Assembly: GCA_039819545.1 (NCBI GenBank)
Contig: JBCBRS010000012.1
Span: 40,192 to 104,191 of the forward strand
DNA: 64,000 bases
Direction of reading: 5' to 3'
Source: CALLPQ01 sp039819545
Lineage (GTDB): Bacteria; Pseudomonadota; Alphaproteobacteria; Caulobacterales; Parvularculaceae
Both the position numbers and the translations under genes were made by a program. Under the pieces are notes generated by a model. The model ran no database searches and had not been told where the DNA came from. It saw nothing but the letters and a program-made list of their open reading frames with translations. This document shows, one piece after another, positions 24,699 to 34,313 of the stretch. Each line of letters starts with the position of its first letter. The first letter of the stretch is position 1.

Positions 24699-25742
24699 CT
24701 ATCTCAGGCTCGGCGGTTTGCACAGATTGTCATCGACCAGCGGTTTTTCCGCGGCCCAGTCTGCACCGCCCGGTTCTTCATCCAGCATTCGGATATAGGA
24801 CGCAATGAGGCTCGTGTAGGGCGGTAGCGGGTTGGTGCCCTTGCGCCAGCTGCCCAGGGCATCGCCATCGGCGCCGGACCAGATCTCAAAATGCAAGTGC
24901 AGCGTCGTGCAATATTGTGACGCGCTGCCGCAGCCGGGGTCGGGGTCCGTGCGGCTGGAAATCCGGCCAATGGCTTCGCCCTCAAATAGGATATCACCTT
25001 GCCGCACGCGCTGGCCCGTGCGTGGGTGGAGGGCCAGCGGGCGATCAAGGTGCAAAAAGCTGTAGAGAAGCCCACTGTCGAGACCAAAGCCAAGGACACC
25101 GTGATTGGTGCCCACCGTCCGGATACGGATGTCTTCTGGCGCGACGGCAAGATATTTCCCGTTTTCGCACGTGCCGGGGCGGATATCCTGACCATAATGG
25201 CCCTTACCCTCGGGGCAGGCATTGCTAACACCCTGGCGGTATTCGCAGAAATTGTCCTTCCACGGATAGCCGTAATTGGCCCGGCTGTTTTGACCGGGCG
25301 CCGGGCGCGGCAAGCCAATGGCGGGAAAGCCCTGTCCACCGGTGCCAAGGCGTTGTGAGTTGGGAAAGGCCGGGCCCTCATTGATGGGAAAGCGGATACC
25401 GACGGCTGCTTCGAGGAGTTCGCCATCATCGTCTGCGAGGACAAAGCCGAAATCTGTGCGCACAGACGACGAGCCCGCGTCAAGGATGCCCGGTGCGCGA
25501 AACCAGTCGTTGGGCAGGGTTTCACTCGGTAACGGATTGGGCAAGGGATCGGTCAGTGGGTCAGGCGAGGCGCCGGATGAAGGATCGGGCGCTGGATCGG
25601 GTGTGGGGTTGGGCGTTGGTGTTTCTTCAGGCACCGGCGGCGGTGCATCGGCCCCGGTATTCCCGCCGCACGCGGCCGCTAGCCCGAGAACCGAAATACA
25701 AAGAATATGGCGTAAACGGATGGATTTGAGTAGCCGGGTCAT
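24699..25742 (-). CDS. M23-type peptidase lipoprotein
   Basis: The 347-residue product has a lipoprotein signal (LGLAAACGG, Cys about residue 25), then a Pro/Asp-rich low-complexity linker (about 30-75). The C-terminal half carries the LytM/M23 zinc motifs GHYGQDIRP (H-x3-D; about 185-193) and LHLHFEIW (H-x-H; about 292-299). Such enzymes cut peptidoglycan cross-links or act as non-catalytic activators; here the metal ligands appear intact. ATG 25742 overlaps the upstream stop by four bases (ATGA), so it is coupled to the 695-residue secreted protein. Cell-envelope location at a membrane face is inferred from the lipobox. Confidence 0.83.
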   Translation of the reverse strand: MTRLLKSIRLRHILCISVLGLAAACGGNTGADAPPPVPEETPTPNPTPDPAPDPSSGASPDPLTDPLPNPLPSETLPNDWFRAPGILDAGSSSVRTDFGFVLADDDGELLEAAVGIRFPINEGPAFPNSQRLGTGGQGFPAIGLPRPAPGQNSRANYGYPWKDNFCEYRQGVSNACPEGKGHYGQDIRPGTCENGKYLAVAPEDIRIRTVGTNHGVLGFGLDSGLLYSFLHLDRPLALHPRTGQRVRQGDILFEGEAIGRISSRTDPDPGCGSASQYCTTLHLHFEIWSGADGDALGSWRKGTNPLPPYTSLIASYIRMLDEEPGGADWAAEKPLVDDNLCKPPSLR

Positions 25743-27826
25743 TGTCGTGCCTCCGCCCGTGCGCCAAGGGCAACCATCAGGCTGCGCAATTGTGTCTCCA
25801 GCGAGCCGCGATCAAAGCAGTCGGTATCGCGCGACGGGCTTTCTTCACGGCAGGTGCGGGCAATGCGGTAGACGGCGCCATAAACGGTAAAACTTGCGAC
25901 AATACCCGTTTCGCCCTCCACATAGTCTACCGTCCGGTTTGACCGGCGCCCCCCGCCGCGCGGTGTAATCTGCGTCAGCATGCGGCTGCCATAATAGTCA
26001 TACTGGCGCCCGCCCAGATTAAAGACGGCGCTGTAGCTGTTGCCATCGCGGCTTACCGCAAGATCAACAGGGCCATCGGCAGCTTGCGGCAGCAGGACGG
26101 GCAGGTTTGCCGCATCAAGGGTTCGGCCATCGGCCAAGGATGCGGCGCGTAACCCAAGGCGGTTTTGTTCGGCCACAGCCGCCTCGGCAGCGGGCCAATT
26201 GATCCGGGCGCGCAGTCTTGGCGCAGGTTTGAAAGGGCTTTTTTTATTTGTACGCCGTTCCGGCCAGCCCACCGGTTGCGCCGGGCCAAGCGCTGCGTCC
26301 GCGCGTTGCTGATCGTCGGAGAAGATCGCCGCACCCGCCGGTGATCCGCCGCCTGTGACGGGTGGGCCGTCATCTGCATCGGCAAAGGTGATGCGGATAT
26401 CATCAAACAAGAAGCGGATGGCCTGATTATTCTGGCTGAGCGCGCGCAGCGTGGTGCTCAGCCGGGTGGCGCCTTGCGGGCTCGTGACGCTGACGCGCAC
26501 CGTGACCGGCCAGCGCGAATTGCGATCAAAACGCCAGGCAAAGCGTTCGGTTGCCGTGCCCACGGTCTGGTTGTTACGCGAGGCGGTGAGCTCAGCGGCA
26601 AACCGCTCATCGGTGACCCCGCCCGTGGGGTTTATCCGCATGGAGATTTCTTTGATGGGACGGGCAAAATCCATCACCATGCGCCCTCGATTGGCGCGGC
26701 CATCGAAAAAGGCGGCGCGGCTACCGTCGCCGGCGCGCGGATAGGTACAGGCCATGGCGCCCGTATCGACACCGCCGCATTGGTGGACGGAGACACCGTC
26801 GCCAAACCGAATGCCAAATTCCTCCCGGTACTGATTGCGTAACGCGATACCGTCATTGCGGGTACGGAACTCTTCAAAGCCGATTGTGGCGTCAGCGGTT
26901 GAGGGCTGGACGAGGGTTGTGGGCCCCGCTTGGGTGCCCGTACTTGTGCCCGTATTTGAGCTTGTCCCCTCATAGGTCTGGGGCAGGGGCTGGACGATCC
27001 GTGTTCCTTCGCCGCGTGGTCTAATCTCCGGCTGGTTGAGTGTCGCGGCCCCGGCGATCACGGGCAGGCCCGGGGCCTTGGCGAGCACATCGACGGCGCG
27101 GCCATCCTGGTCGGTGACTTGGGCGCGCACGGTGGCGGGCGGCGTGGTGGCGGCAAAGCCGAAAAAGACGCTGCTGACGCCCGCATTGTCATTTGGACCC
27201 GCCGAGCAGAGATCGCGAAACCGCAGCTCGATGGCCTTGCCATCGCGGATCGCGCGGGCGGGCCGCGCCTTGCCAAGCCCGTTGGAGATATAAAAAAGAT
27301 CAGCCTGCCGACCGTTGCGCCGGGTGGAATAGGCAAGCGGGGCCAGCGCCGGCGCATCGAGGCGGATCGACCGGATACACCGGGCCGCGCGCTCGTTGCG
27401 CATTTGTGTCAGATCAAGGCGGTAGAGATAGGGGTGCAATCCCTCGCCCCGCGTACCGGGCTCGCCCACTGGAAACTGACGCGACTGAAAAAAGCCGGTG
27501 CCGGTGGCAAAGGGCAGGGTAAACTGCTCGGAAAAATCCCGCACCGTGATGCGGCAATCGCGGTCAAAAACGCAATTGATCTGCGGTGAGCGGACCTCAA
27601 CGATCCGCAAGTCCCGCCCCTCAATCGCGGCCTGATCCTGTGCATGGCTGGCGTGGACAAAGCTTAAGCTCATACCGGCAAGCGCGCATACCAGCGCCAG
27701 CCGCTGCACAGACCGTCGCGCCCGCGCGAAAAGGCCATGAACCGGCGCCGAGGCAAAGTCATTTGTTGCGGTTTGTCCCAACGCAACCCCCATTATTACC
27801 CGCCAAAAGCTATCAGCGCCAGCCAT
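25739..27826 (-). CDS. Large secreted protein, unknown, coupled to the M23 lipoprotein
   Basis: The product of about 695 residues has a long N-region then a signal peptide core (LALVCALAGMSLSFVHASHA, cleavage about residue 62). The mature part is rich in beta-strand-like segments. It starts with paired cysteines (INCVFDRDCRITV), has an internal low-complexity TSTGTQAGP stretch (about 290), a repeated FRTRND...YREEFGIRFGDGVSVHQCGGVDTG region that resembles PEP-CTERM-like or lectin-like surface modules, and a final cysteine pair (CREESPSRDTDCFD). I do not recognise a family. The start could be ATG 27826 or 27793. Its last bases overlap the M23 lipoprotein start, suggesting a shared envelope role. 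Confidence 0.68.
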   Translation of the reverse strand: MAGADSFWRVIMGVALGQTATNDFASAPVHGLFARARRSVQRLALVCALAGMSLSFVHASHAQDQAAIEGRDLRIVEVRSPQINCVFDRDCRITVRDFSEQFTLPFATGTGFFQSRQFPVGEPGTRGEGLHPYLYRLDLTQMRNERAARCIRSIRLDAPALAPLAYSTRRNGRQADLFYISNGLGKARPARAIRDGKAIELRFRDLCSAGPNDNAGVSSVFFGFAATTPPATVRAQVTDQDGRAVDVLAKAPGLPVIAGAATLNQPEIRPRGEGTRIVQPLPQTYEGTSSNTGTSTGTQAGPTTLVQPSTADATIGFEEFRTRNDGIALRNQYREEFGIRFGDGVSVHQCGGVDTGAMACTYPRAGDGSRAAFFDGRANRGRMVMDFARPIKEISMRINPTGGVTDERFAAELTASRNNQTVGTATERFAWRFDRNSRWPVTVRVSVTSPQGATRLSTTLRALSQNNQAIRFLFDDIRITFADADDGPPVTGGGSPAGAAIFSDDQQRADAALGPAQPVGWPERRTNKKSPFKPAPRLRARINWPAAEAAVAEQNRLGLRAASLADGRTLDAANLPVLLPQAADGPVDLAVSRDGNSYSAVFNLGGRQYDYYGSRMLTQITPRGGGRRSNRTVDYVEGETGIVASFTVYGAVYRIARTCREESPSRDTDCFDRGSLETQLRSLMVALGARAEARQ

Positions 27827-27835
27827 CAGGGGCAA

Positions 27836-28224
27836 GTCACCGGATTTGGGGGAGGCGGCTCAGCTTGAAATATGCGGCGCTGCCATAGGCCCTTTTCGAT
27901 CAGCGGCGACCCGCAAGAGTGGACGCCAGCTTGATCACGAAACTTGATCCAGATGAGAGGGGTCAAAGAGAACCACGCGATATCGCTGACTCTTGGCTAA
28001 TGTCTACAATCGCGCTCCTTGCAGTTGTTAAACCCCGAAAGCAATCCGTCACAAAGTCGGCAGAAGCGGACGTAGCAACAACCTTTGCGAACAGCAGCTT
28101 TGTAGATTTCCGGACATTTAACTTGCGTCGGCGTTGGTATGTTCGCTTCTGACCGCAGGGCTATTTTATTACAGCTACATTGCTGATATTAAATACCAAA
28201 ATTCATACGAGGAAAATTTAACGA
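27836..28224. other. Intergenic, AT content rising
   Basis: Short open frames occur here (for example 27919-28152) but have no clear ribosome site, no recognisable motif and no compositional support. From about 28140 the sequence becomes distinctly AT-rich, which marks the left edge of the foreign-looking patch that extends to about 32.2 kb. Confidence 0.45.
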
Positions 28225-28518
28225 ATGGAAACCACGATTAGTACGGCAACAAGTGAAAGCAGCTGGGATATTGTACCAACGAACACTATTGCTTCGATTA
28301 TATTCATAGGTCTATTTGCGTATTTGTTTTTCAGGCATTTTTTGTTCATTATGATGTTTATGGATCTAGTGATATCTTGGCTTCGAAAATTCAGCTGGTT
28401 TCCGAGTGAGGGAAAGCGTTTGAAAGCGTTTATTCACTGGCTCATAGCACTCGGATTATTCTTGGGATTTTTATTCGTAGGTCGTTCCATAGGTTGGATA
28501 GATCTTATTCCTCAATAG
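28225..28518 (+). CDS. Small two-helix membrane protein, unknown
   Basis: The 97-residue product has a polar N-terminus, two or three hydrophobic segments (TIASIIFIGLFAYLFFRHF, FIMMFMDLVISWL and LIALGLFLGFLFVGRSIGW) and aromatic-rich loops. The base composition is much richer in A+T than in neighbouring genes, pointing to transfer. GAGGAAA lies about 11 bases before the ATG. I do not recognise a family. Confidence 0.55.
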   Translation: METTISTATSESSWDIVPTNTIASIIFIGLFAYLFFRHFLFIMMFMDLVISWLRKFSWFPSEGKRLKAFIHWLIALGLFLGFLFVGRSIGWIDLIPQ

Positions 28519-28770
28519 CGAGCGCTTTGGCGGTTGCGAACTTCTGGAAACGGTTGGCAAACTTGCCTTCTGGAAAGTGTCCGTGGAAGGGCAGCCTTGG
28601 ACCTAAGTACCTAGTTCGACTCTCAAACAAAGAGTCCTCGCCAGTAGCGGACAGTCACTTCCTTCGCGAAGGGCCGCTGCTTTCCTTCAGGGTATTGGCT
28701 TCGGTCAATGGTGAAGCGGTTTTGCCAGCCTCGACGTCAAGGCAATCTTGCGACAAGACAGTGGGCGCCT

Positions 28771-29643
28771 TCATGAGGACCATGGCTGTCTGCGAAGCGC
28801 CTCATTGGTCATCTTTCGGTCTTGCAGTCGTGGGCCCAAGAATCGGTGGAAGTACCAGTCTTTCAATCTGTACGGCGTGAAGTGATAGAGCAGCTGTTCT
28901 CTAAGCGTCCAGGTAACGTCGCTTCGGTCCGATCGGCGGTTTGAAGGCTCGCACCAAAACGCCGCGTCATATAGGATCGTGCCGACCGATAACATGCGAT
29001 GAACAATTTCGTGGTCTTCAAGCACATACGGCCAAAGCGATGCGTCGTAACCACCGATCCGTTTGTATGCGTTTGTCCGAAAAACCTGTCCGAATCCTCC
29101 GCTGTGACATTGCTTTGCCAGGACGCGACCAACGAATGCCGTTTTTCGTCGAAACGCGCTTGAAGCAACAAAGCGCGCCGGCTGAGTGACGCCGACTGCA
29201 AGAATTCCAACTAAATTGGCATCACCAGAACTAAAGAGCGCCATCGCCTTGCGAAAATAATGCTTGGGATATTTCGTATCTGCATCGCAGAAGGCGACAT
29301 ACTCTGTTCCGAGTTTTGATGTAACGGCTTCGAGCGCATGAATTTTACCCGGCTTGTCGACGTCTAAAATTGACATATCAATGCCGGGTCGGTCGGCGGC
29401 GAATTGCTCACATATCGCAACGCTGTCATCGGTTGAGCCATTGTCAATGAGGAGTATTCTCTCGGGGCGTACTTCCTGATCGACCAAGGATCGCAGCGTC
29501 GCCTCGATATATTTTTCTTCATTATAGAAAGGTACGACAGCGGTGACCGGCGCCGTTGGCCTATCGGGAATATCTATCCCCAGGACGCCATCTTCGTCCA
29601 ACTTTCGGATTTTACCGCCGGGACGAAGTTCAGTGACCGTCAT
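28771..29643 (-). CDS. Glycosyltransferase family 2
   Basis: The 290-residue product has the GT-A layout: VTAVVPFYNEEKYIEATLRSLVDQ (nucleotide-sugar binding; about 33-56), LLIDNGSTDDSVAIC (about 64-78), VAFCDADTKYPKHYF (DxD-like metal site; about 116-130), SGGFGQVFRTNAYKRIGGYDASLWPYVLEDHEIVHRM (acceptor region with the ED pair; about 180-216). It probably adds sugars to an exopolysaccharide or lipid-linked glycan. The 252 bp between it and the small membrane gene hold no convincing ORF. Composition differs from the housekeeping flanks. Confidence 0.85.
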   Translation of the reverse strand: MTVTELRPGGKIRKLDEDGVLGIDIPDRPTAPVTAVVPFYNEEKYIEATLRSLVDQEVRPERILLIDNGSTDDSVAICEQFAADRPGIDMSILDVDKPGKIHALEAVTSKLGTEYVAFCDADTKYPKHYFRKAMALFSSGDANLVGILAVGVTQPARFVASSAFRRKTAFVGRVLAKQCHSGGFGQVFRTNAYKRIGGYDASLWPYVLEDHEIVHRMLSVGTILYDAAFWCEPSNRRSDRSDVTWTLREQLLYHFTPYRLKDWYFHRFLGPRLQDRKMTNEALRRQPWSS

Positions 29644-29824
29644 CCTGTCTGATCCACGCTTCGTTCAGTTATGTTGACGCCGTGAACCGCAGCCGCCCGC
29701 TTCAAAAATAACAAAGAAGTGTTTTGGGCGGTTCGCGGAATTATCAACGGTGCGGAAGTGACGCTATACTCAGCCCCATCTTTGGTATTTGCACTGATTA
29801 AGCGGTTTCAATCAAGAAAAATCG

Positions 29825-30310
29825 TTTCTGTTGCAACGTTAAAGATGGCCCATAGCCTTTGTGGATTGTGCCATTTTTCACAAAGGTCCTGTTTATCATG
29901 AACTTTTCCGGCCGTCATTTTGAGAAGGGGATCATAGTGCAGGCTGTGCGCTGGTATCTTTCTTATACGCTGAGCTATCGTGGTGTGGTTGAATTGCTGC
30001 TGGAGCGAGGCGTTCGGGTTTTGTACTGGGCCATCAATCGCTGGGTTGTGAAATGCGCCCCCCTATGTGCTGATGAATTTAAGAAGCGCCGCTGGAAGCC
30101 CGGCTCGAGATGGCGGCTTGATGAAACTTCCACGAGGGTCCACGGACAATGGAAATATCATTATCGCGCCGTTGACAGTGACGCAAACACCATCGACTGT
30201 TTGCTCACCGTTAAGCGGGACCGTAAAGCCGCACAAATGACAAATGGCCAAAGGAGAGTCGCCGGTCACCGTCCTGTTCATCGCCACCTGGAAGTGCTGA
30301 CGACGTAAGA
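29825..30310 (+). pseudogene. Broken IS6-family transposase remnant
   Basis: From ATG 29898 the frame reads MNFSGRHFEKGIIVQAVRWY, then LSYRGVVELLLERGV, INRWVVKCAPL, RRWKPGSRWRLDETSTRVHG and QWKYHYRAVDSDANTIDCLL up to LTVKRDRKAA, the N-terminal half of an IS6/IS26-type DDE transposase including the first Asp (LDET) and second Asp (AVDSD). Resemblance then stops near 30235 and the frame ends at 30308 with unrelated sequence; the final Glu region is missing. CTGTTGCAACGTT at about 29830 resembles the left inverted repeat of this family (CTGTTGCAAA). No right end was found. Confidence 0.75.
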
Positions 30311-30405
30311 AGCCCGAAGTACGACAATAAATCCGTCTAATAATTTCTTGAAAGCTCGCAACAGAACCCCACAAAGTAACCGCGCCAAAAATGGGATGAT
30401 TACCA

Positions 30406-31647
30406 GTGCAGTCAGCAACTGAAGCGCATATTTTTTGCGATTTAACGCAGTCCTTCTCCGCAAAAGGCGGCGGCGTCAGAACCTTTCTATCAGAAAAACG
30501 TCGACACATTCTTGAGAACACGCCCGCCCGCCACTGTCTTATTATTCCTGGCGCTGAAGACAAAATGATGGTCGATGGAAGAGCGATCCGTATTGAGATC
30601 GCTTCACCGAAAGTGCCTGGAAGCCCCAATTACCGGCTTTTGCTTCGCCAGAACGCGGTCAAGGCTGCATTGCGGGAAGTTCAACCTGACTTCATCGAAT
30701 GCCATGACGCCTACAATCTACCATGGGCGGCGCTGCAACACAGAGCGAAGTTCCCGGACTCTGTCCTTGTGGCCGGGTATCACACCGACTTTCCAACAGT
30801 TTATGTGGAGAAATTCGGCCGACGGTTTTTCGGAGATTTCGTCGCCCAACGCCTGAAAACATTCTGCTATCGATACGCTGCTAACCTTTATCGGCGATTT
30901 GACGGATTTTACACCCTCACTCAGAACGCCGCTGAATTTTTCAGTATGCACGCAATTCCTGACGTCAATATTATGACCTTGGGCGCAGACATGCATTGCT
31001 TTAACCCGAATAAACGGTCTGAGGATCTTCGACGGCGCCTCAATATGACGCCCGAGGCACCCCTTCTGATCTATGTGGGGCGCATTGATCGGGAACGCAA
31101 ACCGCGCATGGTGGTCGAAGCTTTTAAGCGTTTGCCCGCCCCATGGGGAGCCGGGCTTATCATGATCGGCGACGGCAACGAACGCGCTGCTCTTGAGCAG
31201 GAATGCGACGGTTTGAACGCCCACTTCCCCGGCTTTGTCAACGATCGCGAAGACTTAGCACATTATCTTGCATCAGCAGACATTTATGTCTCAGCGATGG
31301 AAAATGAGACATTCGGCATTTCAATCATTGAAGCGCAAGCCTCCGGTCTTCCCATCGTCGGCGTTCGGGCTGGCGCGATGATTGACCGTGTACCCCCTTC
31401 CCTTGGTCGGCTTGGCACGCCAAACAGCCTCGATGAAATGGCTGAAAATATCGCTGCAGTCTGGATGAACCGGTTGACGCCAATCGGCGAGCGAGCCCGA
31501 GACCATGTTCAGGAAAAATTTTCCTGGAACGCCACTTTTGATCGCCTTTTTAGTGACATTTATCCGCACGCTGTTAGCGCCAGACACGCCGCCATCTACA
31601 GGAAAAATACGAAAAATAGCCGGAACGCGCATCGTAAAATTGGATAA
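30406..31647 (+). CDS. Glycosyltransferase family 4 (group 1)
   Basis: The 413-residue product is a GT-B enzyme: N-terminal domain with FSAKGGGVRTFLSEK (about 16-30) and DFIECHDAYNLPW (about 99-111); C-terminal domain with PLLIYVGRIDRERKPRMVVEAF (about 222-243), PGFVNDREDLAHYLASADIYVS (about 278-299) and ENETFGISIIEAQASGLPIVG (E-x7-E; about 302-322). It resembles alpha-mannosyl/glucosyltransferases that build envelope glycans. Start is GTG 30406 with GGGATGA upstream; no in-frame ATG is near. It starts about 100 bp after the transposase remnant, which may have separated it from a former operon with the GT2. Confidence 0.87.
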   Translation: MQSATEAHIFCDLTQSFSAKGGGVRTFLSEKRRHILENTPARHCLIIPGAEDKMMVDGRAIRIEIASPKVPGSPNYRLLLRQNAVKAALREVQPDFIECHDAYNLPWAALQHRAKFPDSVLVAGYHTDFPTVYVEKFGRRFFGDFVAQRLKTFCYRYAANLYRRFDGFYTLTQNAAEFFSMHAIPDVNIMTLGADMHCFNPNKRSEDLRRRLNMTPEAPLLIYVGRIDRERKPRMVVEAFKRLPAPWGAGLIMIGDGNERAALEQECDGLNAHFPGFVNDREDLAHYLASADIYVSAMENETFGISIIEAQASGLPIVGVRAGAMIDRVPPSLGRLGTPNSLDEMAENIAAVWMNRLTPIGERARDHVQEKFSWNATFDRLFSDIYPHAVSARHAAIYRKNTKNSRNAHRKIG

Positions 31648-32273
31648 TGCTGCGCATGTGGTATCTTTGTAAAATATGCCCAGCGTACTGACTAAATATT
31701 ACAAAAATGATGTAAATAGAGACAAAGTGTCAAAAATCTGTGGGACATTCTCTCCAGGAGATTTAATGAAAGCTCGTCAGGCGCAACCGTCCGGTGATGA
31801 CCGCCGTCAGCTTCCTGGCTTGAACGGCCAGCTCGCGAAACAATCCGCCCCGCGGATATGGCTTCCGCTGAGTGGGGGTTCGGCCAAATCGGCCTTCCAT
31901 CGGAGGCAATATGAGGGTTACAAAAAACTGACTGCGCCATCGGCGTTTCTTCAATCTGATGGCACACGGCATAAAAGTATGTCCGCTCCTGCCCGCATTA
32001 TTGCCCACACACTTGCGTAGCCAAAAGGCAAAAACGGGCGGGAAATTTCCATCGCGTTCAAACTGACCCACCACCGACTTGGGGGAGGGGAACTGCTGGC
32101 GCGAAAGCGCGCCAGGAAAAAGCACCTCTATCGCCCCGCGTCGTCAGTGTTTCTTGTCGACGATAGAAAAAGGCACGCTTGAGCTCCCGCAAGCGACGAT
32201 GTGGCGATTTTCCCTGTTGTTTTTGTTGCGGCCCGGCGTCAAAAGTAGGGGTCAATCAAGGGGATATCCGACT
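31648..32273. other. Gene-poor region with probable insertion-sequence debris
   Basis: No frame in this 626-bp stretch carries a recognisable domain. Two phrases, GCGTTCAAACTGACCCACC (about 32053-32072) and GGCGTCAAAAGTAGGGGTCA (about 32235-32254), resemble on the minus strand the GGGTCAGTTTGAACGC and GGGGTCAATTTTTGACGCC words that I associate with the ends of IS21-type elements. The minus-strand frame between them is open for about 120 codons but broken up. I read this as eroded mobile DNA, with low confidence. Confidence 0.35.
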
Positions 32274-33398
32274 GTGGCAGAGACCGCGAAGACCGGTCAG
32301 GCTCTGGAGAGTGTGACCGCGCCATCAGGCGATGACACGGATGTGTCCGCGCCTTGGGATGAAGATAATCAGGCGTGGTGGGACTGGTATGTGGGTCTTG
32401 CTGATAACGGCCTGTCGCGGGAGCAGAGCGATGGCGACGACCAACGCATGGCCGTTACCCTTGAGCCGGACCCCGCTCGAACCCTAATCCCGCCTTTGGC
32501 AATCCTGCGTCAGGAGTTGGCCAAACCCTATCCATTATCGGACAGCCATATCGAAGCTTTCGCAAAAACGGGCTTCGTAAAGCTGCCGGACGTATTATCT
32601 GCGGGTGCGGTTGCGGCCCTGCGCCAGGCCATTGTTGTGGTTTTGGAGACTGAATTTGACACCCGGCTTGACCAACCCGCTGCGCGGGGTCTCGGCGCCG
32701 CTCCGGCAGCCGGGCGCCGGTTCTATTCGGCAGAGATGGTGTGGTTGGACAATGCGCTGATCCGCCTCTTTGTTCTAAGCCCCCGTATCGCCGGCATTTC
32801 CGCGGCCTTGCTCAAGGTTCCCGCCGTGCGTTTGTACCATGACAATCTGTTGTCCAAGGAGCCCGGGTGCGGGCGGACCCCCTGGCATTTTGACGACCAT
32901 CATTTTCCGCTTGCCACCCACGATGTGGTCACCGCCTGGATTGCCGCGCAGGCGATCCCCCGGGCGATGGGACCGCTTTCATTTGCTAGCGATATCGACG
33001 CCTGGCGGCTTGTGGAGGATGTGCCATTTAGCAAGTCGGACACCAGCTATGATCGGCACGTCGGCGCCCGGTTTGCCGACGCGGGCGTTCCCATTGATGA
33101 CAGCCCCTTTGCCGTCGGGGAGGTGAGCTTTCACCACAATCTCAGCTTCCACACGGCGGGCGGCAATGATACGTCCCTTAGCCGGTGCGCCCTGGCAAAC
33201 ACCTATTTTGCCGATGGCGCGCGGATTGTTGACGCCCCGACCATGGTCTCGGGTGACTGGCAGAAATTTATGCCGGGCACGTCGCCCGGCGCCGTGGCGA
33301 AAAGTTCGCTGAACCCGATTTGCTGGCCACCGGCGGCTGACTGGACCATGCCGCCCCCTGCCGCCGCCCCGCAGCCAAATCGTTCGAGCCCGGCGTAA
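32274..33398 (+). CDS. Phytanoyl-CoA dioxygenase (PhyH)-like oxygenase
   Basis: The 374-residue product fits the Fe(II)/2-oxoglutarate PhyH family: FAKTGFVKLPDVLSAGAVAALRQ (about 98-120), then the facial triad region TPWHFDDHHFPL (H-x-D; about 202-213) and SFHHNLSFHTAGGND (distal His; about 284-298) with SRCALANTYFADGARI (2OG-binding Arg; about 301-316). Enzymes of this family hydroxylate acyl-CoAs or many small molecules including natural products. GTG 32274 with AGGGGAT upstream is the best start; the frame extends 65 codons further without support. Two methyltransferase genes follow closely, suggesting a pathway with hydroxylation followed by methylation. Confidence 0.8.
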   Translation: MAETAKTGQALESVTAPSGDDTDVSAPWDEDNQAWWDWYVGLADNGLSREQSDGDDQRMAVTLEPDPARTLIPPLAILRQELAKPYPLSDSHIEAFAKTGFVKLPDVLSAGAVAALRQAIVVVLETEFDTRLDQPAARGLGAAPAAGRRFYSAEMVWLDNALIRLFVLSPRIAGISAALLKVPAVRLYHDNLLSKEPGCGRTPWHFDDHHFPLATHDVVTAWIAAQAIPRAMGPLSFASDIDAWRLVEDVPFSKSDTSYDRHVGARFADAGVPIDDSPFAVGEVSFHHNLSFHTAGGNDTSLSRCALANTYFADGARIVDAPTMVSGDWQKFMPGTSPGAVAKSSLNPICWPPAADWTMPPPAAAPQPNRSSPA

Positions 33399-33407
33399 CC
33401 GAAAGCG

Positions 33408-34253
33408 ATGGGAATGACCCAGACAGACACTTTTGACCGCAGTTGCGCCCATTGGAGCGAGGCGGGCCGGGCCGAGATGGATCGGTTTTATGAGATCGCC
33501 ACGGTCGACTATCGCCATTTGGCGGAGGCGCGGGACTGGGCGGTCTGGCTCGCCGCGCACCAAAAAGCGGTTGGCGATCGGTCCTTGCGTTTGCTCGATG
33601 TGGCGTGCGGCTCGGGCAAGTTTCCCGTGGCCCTCCAAAATCATGGCGGCATAGCGGCGGCAGCGCTACCGGATATCGATTACGCGCTGCTCGACCCGTC
33701 CGAATTTTCTATCAGGGAAGCGAAGGCCGCCCTCGCGCCGCCCTTTCAGCCGGGTGCGGAATATCAGACGACGGTGCAAGATCTTGATGCCCCCGCAAAC
33801 AGTTTTGACATCGCGTGGGCAACGCACGCGCTCTACGCTGTTCCGCCTACGGCACTAAAGGCGGGTCTTGCGCGTCTTCTGGATGTGGTATCGGGCGAAA
33901 TCTTTATCGCCCATGCTTATGCGGATGCCCATTACCTCTCCTTCCAACGGCTTTTCCTGGCAGCTTTTGACCGGACTGACGAGACGCTCTACACGCCTGC
34001 CGAGGCGGTAATTGATGAACTCAAAGCCCTTGGCGCCGAGGTCGAAGTCAACGATATTGCTTATGAAAACGGCGCGGCCCTTGACCAGCGTGACGCGGTG
34101 GAGGGGTATCTTCAACGCTGCGTTTTCGATGAGACCGTCTCCCTTGAGACCATGGAAGCAGCGCCGGTCCTCACCGCGTATCTGGAGGCGTGCCGGGCCA
34201 ACGGCGCATGGCGATTTGCCCAGCGGGTCGCCCTCATCACGGCAAAGCTCTGA
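33408..34253 (+). CDS. SAM-dependent methyltransferase (first of two)
   Basis: The 281-residue product is a class I methyltransferase with the SAM loop LRLLDVACGSGKFPVALQNHG (about 60-80), an acidic LLDPSEFSIREAKAAL after strand 2 (about 94-109), and a motif region FDIAWATHALYAVPP near 130. C-terminal parts diverge, as expected for substrate-binding caps. It starts 9 bp after the dioxygenase stop; ATG 33414 is an alternative start. The substrate is unknown. It differs clearly from the next methyltransferase, so the pair is not a recent duplication. Confidence 0.8.
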   Translation: MGMTQTDTFDRSCAHWSEAGRAEMDRFYEIATVDYRHLAEARDWAVWLAAHQKAVGDRSLRLLDVACGSGKFPVALQNHGGIAAAALPDIDYALLDPSEFSIREAKAALAPPFQPGAEYQTTVQDLDAPANSFDIAWATHALYAVPPTALKAGLARLLDVVSGEIFIAHAYADAHYLSFQRLFLAAFDRTDETLYTPAEAVIDELKALGAEVEVNDIAYENGAALDQRDAVEGYLQRCVFDETVSLETMEAAPVLTAYLEACRANGAWRFAQRVALITAKL

Positions 34254-34313
34254 AGCGCTGCGCTTTTTCTCACCCTTGCCAAAACTATCGCTGATGCCAG
34301 GAAGGCCGCACCC

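Noticed and set aside
30063..30629. 188-codon minus-strand frame over the IS6 remnant and the GT4 start
   Set aside because: It runs antisense to a clear transposase N-terminus and a clear glycosyltransferase start and has no motif.
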